A stretch of DNA of 64,000 nucleotides from assembly GCA_031308135.1 (NCBI GenBank), contig JAHLJT010009436.1, forward strand, positions 222,499,977 through 222,563,976, in the 5' to 3' direction. The position numbers and the translations under genes were made by a program. The notes beneath the pieces were generated by a model. The model worked only from the letters and a program-made list of their open reading frames with translations. It made no database searches and was not told where the DNA came from. The first letter of the stretch is position 1, and every line of letters begins with the position of its first letter. Below, piece by piece: positions 56,701-64,000 of the stretch. Source of the DNA: Acheta domesticus (lineage: Eukaryota > Arthropoda > Insecta > Orthoptera > Gryllidae).

Positions 56701-56995
56701 TTTGTGTGATCCTGCCTTCCTACGCTGCGTCTGCGTTATGCGACCTCCGTGCTGCGCCAGACGTGACGTCACGCTTCTCGACCTTTCTCTACACGATGTT
56801 GCGAAGTAGCGGTCTCGAAGTGCTCCTCACCCTCCTGACCCGCAGGCGCTCTGGCGATGCTCACGGCGGCGCGGCGCGGCGCGGCGCGGCGCCGGCGCCC
56901 TGGCTGACGCCAGCACACCGTGGCCGCTACCTTGGGCTCGCGCCACTCAGCTCTCAGCTTCCGCTGCTGCAGCCGAGTCCTCTCTAATCCCCGGC
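56700..56995. other. GC-rich island with a possible small minus-strand exon
   Basis: The island contains a (GCGGC)n-like run at 56868-56892. On the minus strand CGGCTGCAG|CAGCGGAAGC ... GAGCCCAAG|GTAGCG would frame a 36-nt exon encoding QRKLRAEWREPK. Support is only the AG/GT pair and plausible sequence. Confidence 0.25.
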
Positions 56996-57055
56996 CACGC
57001 ATGCAGACCTCTCCTCTTGAGCCCTATCCCAGCGTCGCCGCGGTGTTCGGAGACT

Positions 57056-57210
57056 CCTCCCTCCCTCCCTCCCTCCCTCTCTCTCTCACACACACACTCT
57101 GTCTTACTCTCTTCCTTTCACTCTGTCTTTCTCTCTTCCTTTTCCTCTCTCTCTTTCTCTCTCTCTTCCCCTTACTCTTTCTCTCTTTCTTTCTCTATAT
57201 TTCGCTCTTC
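57056..57210. repeat. Pyrimidine-rich tract (CTCC)n(CT)n
   Basis: CCTCCCTCCCTCC followed by CTCTCTCACACACACACTCT and CTTTCTCTCT runs. Ser/Leu-rich frames through 57017-57672 follow from this composition. Confidence 0.9.
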
Positions 57211-58470
57211 CCGCCATTGCCATTCCTACCACTCGTTTCTCATGCCGTTGCCTCTATTCTCTATCTCCCGTCCATTTCCTTATCCACCGATCGCGAAGTT
57301 CCGTCATCTCTCAATTTTCCTTATTGGCGTTGTCCCTGCCGTTTCCGATATTCCCGTCGTCCTCGCTGTTTCTCATATGGCCGTTGTGTTTCTCACCTTT
57401 CTCGCCATCCTGGATACCACATCCCTTTCGCATTCCTCAACACCCTCGACGCTTTCGCCATTCAAGATATTCTCCGCCCTAGACAAGCTTTTTCTCTCTC
57501 CAACCCTGACACCATTACATCTACCCTGTTAGTTCAATCCGCTGCTTCCACCGTCCTAACTTGCCCCACCCTCGCGTCGCCGCCGGCTCTTCTTCTTCTT
57601 CTTCTTTTTTTTTTAATACAGACCCTTTACCGCATTGCGCAATTGTTGCTCTCGCTTCTACCACATGCGTAACTCATGGCACGGGCAACAAGATGGAAGC
57701 CTTTTTTATTGTATTAACCTTATTTAATAAAAAAATAATGTTCATTATTATCTATATATTTAAAACGCTAAGTGTTTTTGTTTAGAAAGAAATTCGAAAT
57801 TTCTACTCAACCGAATTTTTTTTTCTTTTTTTTCTTTCTTTTTCTTCATCGTCTTCGTTAAATGAAAAGTGGATCCGAGACGTGTTCCCATTTGCTCTTA
57901 TTAACTGACTTTATAGTAAAAAATCACAATTTTAATATTATAATTGGAATGGACGCTTATCTGCGGACATTTGTTCCATTACATTATTTTCAAGACAAAC
58001 TATAATAATTTTTAAATGCGAAAATGAATGGAAATGTACAGGGAAATAGATATAGTCGGGGAAGAAGAGACGTTTGGAGACTGCGCAATGGGGGGGAGGG
58101 ACCGGTGCCTTCCGCCCCGCGCTCTCGTGTAGCCGGGTAAATAGAATTGCTCCGCTTGCTCAGCTATTCTAATCCTCATATGCCCGACCTAAGTGTGCGG
58201 AACAGTTCCAACCAACAGCCACCAGGTCCCGCCGGGCGTTGCGTAGCGTAGAATTTCGTGGAACTAGACTCGGATTAAACTATACGGTGAACTGACAGCG
58301 ATCACTTGGGACGCGGTTATCTAAGCGAGAGCTTCGTTACAACTTAAATGTTTGATATTGATGTTCCCGATTGAATAACCAGCGTCCGAAGCTAGTCAAA
58401 AGTTATTCGCCTTACATTTAAATCGGAGTGTATTGGACTCAAGAATAAATAAGCTGCGTAATTATAGGCT
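57211..58470. other. Unrecognised stretch
   Basis: Pyrimidine-biased to about 57600, then AT-rich. A GC-richer block at 58080-58340 has no repeat partner or exon signals that I can see. Confidence 0.4.
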
Positions 58471-58475
58471 CGAAA

Positions 58476-58560
58476 ACTGTAAAAATAGGCAGGCAAAATA
58501 GGCACTTTAAAATGTAAAATAGGCATTTAAAAGATCAAATAGGCATTTAAAAAGACATTA
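58476..58560. repeat. Short (AAAATAGGCATTT)n repeat
   Basis: AAAATAGGC recurs five times with spacings of 11-25 bp. Such ATAGGCA runs are common at the ends of some DNA transposons, but no element could be bounded. Confidence 0.6.
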
Positions 58561-58959
58561 TATATTTTTCTTATCCTTATTTATCGTCGATGTTTTTAAA
58601 GCTGCAATAGTAACCATTAATGTTCACGGGGGGGGGGAATTAATTGTGCTAGGTCGCGTTTATTAATTTCTATTTGAGATTTAACTGGCAAAACACAGTA
58701 AAAAATTTACAGATATTTAGCAAAACTTTTATCTGAATAGGTATTGCGAAAATCGTGTGGATTTCATCCATTGACAAAAACTAGTTTTAATTCCCCCCTC
58801 TTGGGTTCTTTGGACCGAAGAATGTTCAATTGATAGATATCTGAAAATTATTACAGGTTTTACTATGATGGAATTTTTTCATTCAGAAATAAAATATCTA
58901 AACCAAAACATTGATGTTAAGAAAAAATAGGTTTTAAATCCGTGGATGATTTTATAAGA

Positions 58960-59405
58960 GCATCGACATCGATGTTGCATCCCTACTAGAAATCTGCACA
59001 CCGTCATCTGGAACCGGTGCCGGTGCTAGTGATAGCAAATTTTAGCAAAACATCGATACATCACGAAAAGGTTTTCGATGACGAAGGATGAAGGTTGGAA
59101 ATAGCAAATCCTTTCGGGCCGTCTGGGTATCGACAAAAGTGACAGTAGTGAATGGCTATTGATTGCGAACAATCCACAAACAAAATTTACAAAAGGTACT
59201 GGTAGTTTTATTTGAATCCTGAGATTTTTTTAAAACATCGATGTTTCTGAACAAATGTATCGATCTGAAGAAAACATCGATGTTTTAATAAGTTTCTGTT
59301 CGAAAATATCGACGTTTTAAAAATGTCGATATGTTTTTTTGTCTTCCGTAGCCGGCGCTGTGCCCCGGAAGCACGAGGGCAACAAAACACATGGATGTTT
59401 AAAAT
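58960..59405. repeat. ATCGATGTTTT-rich dispersed repeat, copy 1
   Basis: Contains many AACATCGATGTTT palindromic words, then TTTTTTTGTCTTCCGTAGCC and GGCGCTGTGC. The part 59225-59375 aligns with 59660-59790. Traces elsewhere: 8036-8090, 8398-8500, 26990-27030. Confidence 0.6.
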
Positions 59406-59654
59406 ACCGATGTTTTAAATATGTTAAAACATTTCGAAGCAAAATGTACTGGTTCTAATGTGATACATAGCACGTCAATATTAGTGTAAAATATTTCCTG
59501 CTTAAATTTGACTGTCATCTTAATTTTCTAATCAATGTTCTGTGTAGTCAAGGTTCAGAATGCAGTTAAAGATATTACCAGTACAAAATCAAACGGAAAA
59601 TAGTAAACGGAAAAAAAGAGGTACTGTAATTTTTATGTATATCGTGTGAATACT

Positions 59655-59790
59655 TTTTCTATTTTTGAAAACATCAATGTTTCTGGACAATATATATCGA
59701 TCTGAAGAAAAAATCGAAAGTAAAATCGATGTATCTGATTTTAAAAAACGTCGATATTTTTTGCCATCCCTAGCCGGCGCGGTGCAAGCG
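59655..59790. repeat. ATCGATGTTTT-rich dispersed repeat, copy 2
   Basis: AAACATCAATGTTTCTGGAC, ATCGATCTGAAGAAAAAATC, CGTCGATATTTTTTGCCATC and CCTAGCCGGCGCGGTG correspond in order to copy 1. Confidence 0.6.
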
Positions 59791-59834
59791 CGAAAGCGCA
59801 TGTGGCGCGGCCGGCGGCGCGGCGTGGGTGCCAG

Positions 59835-60602
59835 TTTTTTTTTTTAATTTATTTTATTACTTGAGTGACTAATACATGGTTCAGTAATATTACTTTTTCA
59901 CATGTAGTTTTTGTGGCTTACATTTAACCTAACCTAAAAACTATTTCTAATCTAACTACAAAATCTACTCAAGGATACTCATTGAGCACCTACGCTTAGT
60001 TTACATCTGAGAATATATTGAGGAAGGTGTGTAGAAGGATGTCTGTTGCGGATTCGGGTCGGAAATTCGTTAAGTGTGGCTAGGTTGTAGTGGGCTATTT
60101 GGTTTATTGAGGATATACTTGAGTAGGAATTGTTGGAGAGATGAGCGATGTGATGATTGATGGTTGGTAAATGTAATTCCCTGTGTAGTTGATCATTTGA
60201 AATGAACCATGGGGCGTGAGTGGCTAATCTTAAGAATTTGTTTTGCATTATTTGGATTTTATTGATGTTTGTCTGTGAAGCGTTCGTCCAGATGGGGCAA
60301 GCGTATAGCATTAGAGATCTGATTATTGTCTTATACAGGGCGATGGCGTTGTTTAAGGAGAGACTGCTTTTGTGATTTAGTAGTGGTTTTAGTTGGATTA
60401 ATTTGATTTTGGTTTGTTGAATTTTCGTTGCTATGTGAGATTTCCAGGTTAATCTTGTGTCGAAGTTTAGTCCTAAGTATTTAACAGTTTGGTTGTACGG
60501 GGTCCAGGGAATTGTGTTGTTGTTAATTTGGAGTGGGGTGGGTGTGGCGAATGTTCTGAGAGAGAATATTTTGGCTGTTGATTTTGACGGATTAAGCTTA
60601 AT
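59835..60602 (-). mobile_element. 5'-truncated jockey-like LINE with target-site duplications
   Basis: On the minus strand the frame reads AHIKLNPSKSTAKIFSLRTF, PLQINNNTIPWTPYNQTVKY, LGLNFDTRLTWKSHIATKIQ, LPTINHHIAHLSNNSYSS, ending CKLSVGAQ at 59979. This is the post-catalytic RT region of a jockey-type non-LTR element. An 11-T run at 59835-59845 is the poly(A) tail. GTGGGTGCCAG (59824-59834) and GTGGGCGCCAG (60603-60613) bracket it as an 11-bp target duplication with one difference. The frame is essentially intact, so the insertion is fairly young, but the RT catalytic part is absent. Confidence 0.85.
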
Positions 60603-60635
60603 GTGGGCGCCAGTGACGGCTGTCTTGTGTTGCAG

Positions 60636-60714
60636 ATGGCGCGCGCGCGGTGTGCTTGGCCATCACCCCCGCCGGCGCAGACGTAGTCGCTGACCTCGCG
60701 CGCAGCGCTCTCTG
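60636..60714 (+). CDS. Probable exon; plus strand favoured
   Basis: Plus strand: the acceptor CTTGTGTTGCAG|ATGGCG and donor CTCTCTG|GTGAGTA are both near consensus and frame 79 nt. The open frame reads GARAVCLAITPAGADVVADL ARSALW, which resembles a folded protein segment (beta strand then helix). The minus strand also offers TTACTCACCAG|AGAGCG and a frame SAAREVSDYVCAGG with G/C-ending codons, but its donor (G|GTGATG) is poorer. If plus is right this belongs to a different gene from the 31.7-4.8 kb one. Family not recognised. A LINE sits 22 bp upstream of the acceptor's AG once the target duplication is counted. Confidence 0.5.
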
Positions 60715-60719
60715 GTGAG

Positions 60720-61440
60720 TAACCGCCCCTGCAGCGCCTGCGCGCGCCGGCTCGCCCCGCCGCCGCCGGCCCTTGTGGCGCGCGAGATTTCGGCGGCAGC
60801 CGGGCCGCGCCTCGACCGAGGGTTGGGGGTTTTCGCGGACGGTGTGAGTCACGTGTTTGCGTCATGTGATTGTGGGCGTGGAAGGCTTTGGGTCATTCCA
60901 TGCAAAAAGGTAGGGAAATCTGACACTACATCTCAGAATTTAAAATATTTTGCCACCTTACTTATCATGATACCTGCATGAACCAGGTACAATATTTTTG
61001 TCTCATCATCCATTGTTTAGCAACATATGGGCACTTGAAATATTATGTTAGCAGTCTATAGACATTCCTTTATGATTTTTTTCCGATGAATGCAAAACAA
61101 GCAAAGAATATGAAAGTGACATTATTTGTAGAAGAAATGTAAAGGATAATTTTACACTAAAGATATTTTTTTACCGTGAGTCTTTAAACAATTAGCAAGA
61201 AAATAAATTCTAAAAAATGCAATAAATGGAAATGTAATATTTTTAAATCTTGAATTTTGGAAGAAAAAATTGCTGAGTCTACTTTCTAGCTACTCTGTAA
61301 GTTTAATCATGGAATCTTGAATGGTTTTAAAGTTAGGAATAAAAGTATCTTACCGGCGCTCTGTAAATGAACTCGTCTCAGCTACTACAGCCGCCGCGCC
61401 CCAGCCCTCTTCGTCAGCACTCCGCAATCCGTGGATTTCG
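60720..61440. other. Intron-like stretch
   Basis: GC-rich to about 60880 (continuing the exon island), AT-rich after. Nothing else recognised. Confidence 0.4.
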
Positions 61441-61443
61441 CTA

Positions 61444-62015
61444 CTAATTAACTACTTCTCTGAGTGTTAATTTTGCCGTACGAGCTACATGAAGAGATGC
61501 GCCAAATTCGACAGTTATTTTTTGTTCACTCCAAAGTTTTGGTAAACACTTTAAAATCGTATATTTCTCATTAGCTATTTTCACATTTGAAAATTGTTCT
61601 TTGAATTGTGTCAACATTTCTTCTCCACCATTGCTTTCTGAACTCAAATGAAATAATTCAAAAACTGCTTTATTTACTGGCACTCACCTTTCTCCTTGCG
61701 TACGATTTTTCTCGGGATTGCTTTCGCAATGACAATGGTGATTGACCCAGAGTATACAAAATGTTTACATTACTGATAGCGGCTTTCTTTGCAACTCCTG
61801 CGACTACGTACTCCTCTTCACTTGACTTTTTCACTTCACTGTCTGTTTCAGTTGAGTCACTAAGATCTGTATTAGACATTTTGGATATTTTGAGACACAG
61901 ATCGCATATTGCTTCACCTACCACTATATTCGATATTTTCTTCCGCATCGCCTCTGTTTCTTTCTCTTACCCACCAGACTTTTGTGCTTCTCAAGTCCGA
62001 ATGGATTGCAGCACC
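61444..62015 (-). pseudogene. Broken TE-linked protein with Cys-rich start and 'YTIL..LP..WS' domain
   Basis: From the minus-strand side: NPFGLEKHKSLVGKRKKQRR, then after a shift NIVVGEAICDLCLKISKM, an acidic/Ser stretch (TDLSDSTETDSEVKKSSEEE), SLRKQSREKSYARRK, and after another shift PVNKAVFELFHLSSESNGGE, EMLTQFKEQF, KYTILKCLPKLWSEQKITVE, FGASLHVARTAKL. The combination of a G-x-x-ICD-x-C-x-K Cys motif at the start and 'ILT-LP-SWS--KI--EFG-S---AR-AK' further on is one I associate with a multicopy invertebrate protein often found in transposon contexts. Function unknown. At least two frame breaks, so dead or needing an intron (GTGAGT occurs at the second break). Confidence 0.55.
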
Positions 62016-62029
62016 AAAGCCTGTTAAAT

Positions 62030-64000
62030 GTCTTCACAATCTTTGGCATTTTCTATGTATGCATTTTCTATGTATCACAATGTATCACTGTACAGTAACA
62101 CACGAAAACTAAGCCTGTAAACTGGTGTCAGGATCCCTTCGAAGGCATCGATGGATATCCCTAGGGAATGAACTTGACGGTACCCGCCTACGACCTTGCC
62201 TCAACCCCTCGCTGGGGTAGGGCCCGCGACTTTCAACCTTAAGAGCAAAATGCGCCTACTTTTTATTTAATAACTTACGCATTTTGTAAGATTTCATTTG
62301 CGACAGTGTGCAGAATGGTTATTTATTGGTTCTTCTTGCACTGTGTAAAATATGAAAGAAAAGTAAATATTACTTTTGAAGAAAAATGTATTTGTTTAAT
62401 TTATTAGCATTTTTAGTATAAACAATTATCTCAATCCTTAATATATGATCAACTGCTTAAAATATGATAATGTATCTTTAAACAGTGTGCCTGTTTTTAA
62501 AGTTTTATTCATTTTATGAACGTCATAATTATTTTCATTATTGAGTATATTGTGCCATCGTTCATGTTTAACCCGTAATTGTTGCTAAACTGCTAAAGAT
62601 TTTAATTCCATAAATTGCCTTCTAACTGTTCATCATTAGTAGATTAATATAATAAAATATGAAAAAATCTGAGACTCACTGTCAGAAAACCTGAAATTTT
62701 GCATGGAATGACCCTTTGCTATTCGAATGGAATATTCGTCTATAAATAAATGATAAGTGTACAGACCTTTAAGCTCGGGGTTAATAAATAAAACCAGTTT
62801 TTCAAATACAAAGTGTAAATTGGTTTAGCCGTAGCAATACCATGATACAAATCAACCGGTGTCCACCACTTAAATATTGGTTTTATTAATGTTTTTGACA
62901 ATTTTGATAAATTAATAAATCGGTATACCAGATAGCGTACTTGCTCTTTTTCAAATTAAAAAAACTCAATTTCTGATTTTGCAAATGAAAATATCGAATT
63001 TGTCGCATCAACTTTTTGTTTTTAATGATATATTAAGATTATATCAAAATAAATTACATTAAGATTGTCATATATATTATGTCAAGGATGGCCGATGCGG
63101 CGTCGTGCTTTAATGTAAAGTAATTTATTAAAAATATATTAGAATATTTTATACTAAAACTTAAATGCTACAAATATTCTCAAATATGTATGCTGAATGT
63201 TCAGTTTTCGAATGAATTCTGATTCGAATTCTGATTTTACTGCCAAAGACGTAATAAACTCAAATTACGTGCAGAATAATAAATATAACAATTGCGTTAT
63301 ATTTTAATTATAAAACTTATCAGATAATATAAATGATTTTCACCTTCCTTAAATAATTGAAACCTATAAAAAATAAACAATCGTTTGTGGGCCTCTGAGA
63401 TCCTCTCCTCCACCCTGATAATCAATTCAAAACTAAGGGTTACCGTTGCAAAGAAATTTGAGCTTTCTGCTCAACCAAATTTTGTGCCTTTTGCATTTAA
63501 TAGAAGGGAACGGGTTCTAGATGTGTTATATCTTGCTCTTATTAACAGGTTTTATATAAAAATACTAATTTTGAATATTATCTTAAAATTAATATAATGA
63601 GCAGTAATCTGCACTCATTTGCCTTTACGTCCATTCAAGAGCAACTACATTATGTTGTAGAAATGTAGTTTGTCTTGGCCGTTTTTTTGTGCGAGTTGCA
63701 ACTGATCTATCGTAAGAAATCGACGTTTCGAGAGGTTATAGTTAGCGAAGTGATGATAGATTTGTGACTTCGGGAATTAAGTACTTTTATATGCAAAGAT
63801 TATTGAAGTGCAAAGATTATTGAGTTTGATTAAAGCGTGAGGTCCAGCAACTGTTTCATTCATGCATTTTTTACCAAAAATTCCATATTTATAATAATGT
63901 GATGCATTTCGTTTTTAAGTAAGGCGTTAACTATATTTTGAGGTTTTCGATTTTCTTTAGAAGGCATTTTTGTACTTTTCTATTGTAACTTTTATACAGT
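62030..64000. other. AT-rich stretch, nothing recognised
   Basis: A GC-richer 100 bp at 62130-62240 has no identified partner. Otherwise AT-rich with short frames to the window end. Confidence 0.5.

Noticed and set aside
57017..57672. Frames of 171 and 250 codons rich in Ser, Leu and Phe
   Set aside because: Run through a CT-rich tract; no conserved pattern.
1..64000. CRISPR arrays, operons, functional tRNA or rRNA genes, LTR retrotransposons
   Set aside because: No regular short spaced repeats, no tRNA cloverleaf with paired acceptor stem, no paired LTRs, and no gag or protease motifs were seen.

Overview
This window looks like nuclear DNA of an arthropod, most likely an insect. It is an AT-rich background packed with decayed transposable elements (TEs): R2-like, CR1/jockey-like and other LINEs, piggyBac, hAT, TA-flanked and other foldback MITEs, and tRNA-derived SINEs. 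Set into it are short, extremely GC-rich islands bounded by splice signals. There are no operons, ribosome binding sites or other prokaryotic features. The species and order cannot be fixed from the sequence.

The main host feature is one minus-strand gene whose last eight coding exons can be followed from 31732 down to a stop at 4796: 31732-31580, 28054-27883, 26747-26609, 20001-19650, 14651-14438, 12524-12241, 10393-10078 and 5014-4796. All have AG/GT borders, and codon phase agrees across all seven junctions. Five of the reading frames were chosen on protein appearance before phase was checked; two were chosen with the help of phase. The visible part encodes about 615 residues. I do not recognise the family. 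Nearly every third codon position is G or C, while introns of 1.1-9.6 kb are AT-rich. One extra base (TT at 4850-4849 on the minus strand) shifts the frame 17 codons before a convincing C-terminus. The 5' part of the gene lies above 31732. Weak candidate exons exist near 35.8 kb, 40.2 kb and 56.9 kb, and an exon-like block at 60636-60714 has excellent plus-strand splice sites.

Region by region. 1-1215: two head-to-tail 5'-truncated LINE copies. 1290-1690: GC-rich island. 4.2-5.0 kb: SINE fragment and last exon. 6.3-6.8 kb: remnant of a multicopy zinc-binding protein. 7.2 kb: TA microsatellite. 8.5-10.05 kb: nested MITEs, ending in a TTAA-flanked element beside an exon. 10.45-11.0 kb: dispersed repeat plus SINE. 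12.6-13.8 kb: TIR element and palindromic MITE. 14.7-15.3 kb: 541-bp TA-flanked foldback element. 20.07-21.04 kb: LINE 3' end. 24.1-24.9 kb: foldback repeat and a degenerate tandem array. 26.35-29.3 kb: inverted partner of the 10.45 kb repeat, exons, foldback MITE, full SINE, and a duplicated exon fragment joined to a LINE piece. 33.4-35.4 kb: two SINEs. 37.8-39.4 kb: piggyBac deletion derivative with perfect TTAA flanks. 39.6-40.7 kb: dispersed repeat and G/C-rich minisatellite. 46.4-47.5 kb: hAT transposase remnant and the second copy of that dispersed repeat. 51.8-52.2 kb and 54.56-55.14 kb: long trinucleotide/hexanucleotide arrays. 58.5-60.6 kb: ATCGAT-rich repeats and a LINE with 11-bp target-site duplications. 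61.4-62.0 kb: remnant of another TE-linked protein. 62-64 kb: AT-rich with nothing recognisable.

No rRNA, functional tRNA, CRISPR array or intact transposase was found. The transposon copies do not form pathways with the gene. Their relevance is positional: several lie within about 20-90 bp of splice sites, and one inverted pair brackets three exons.
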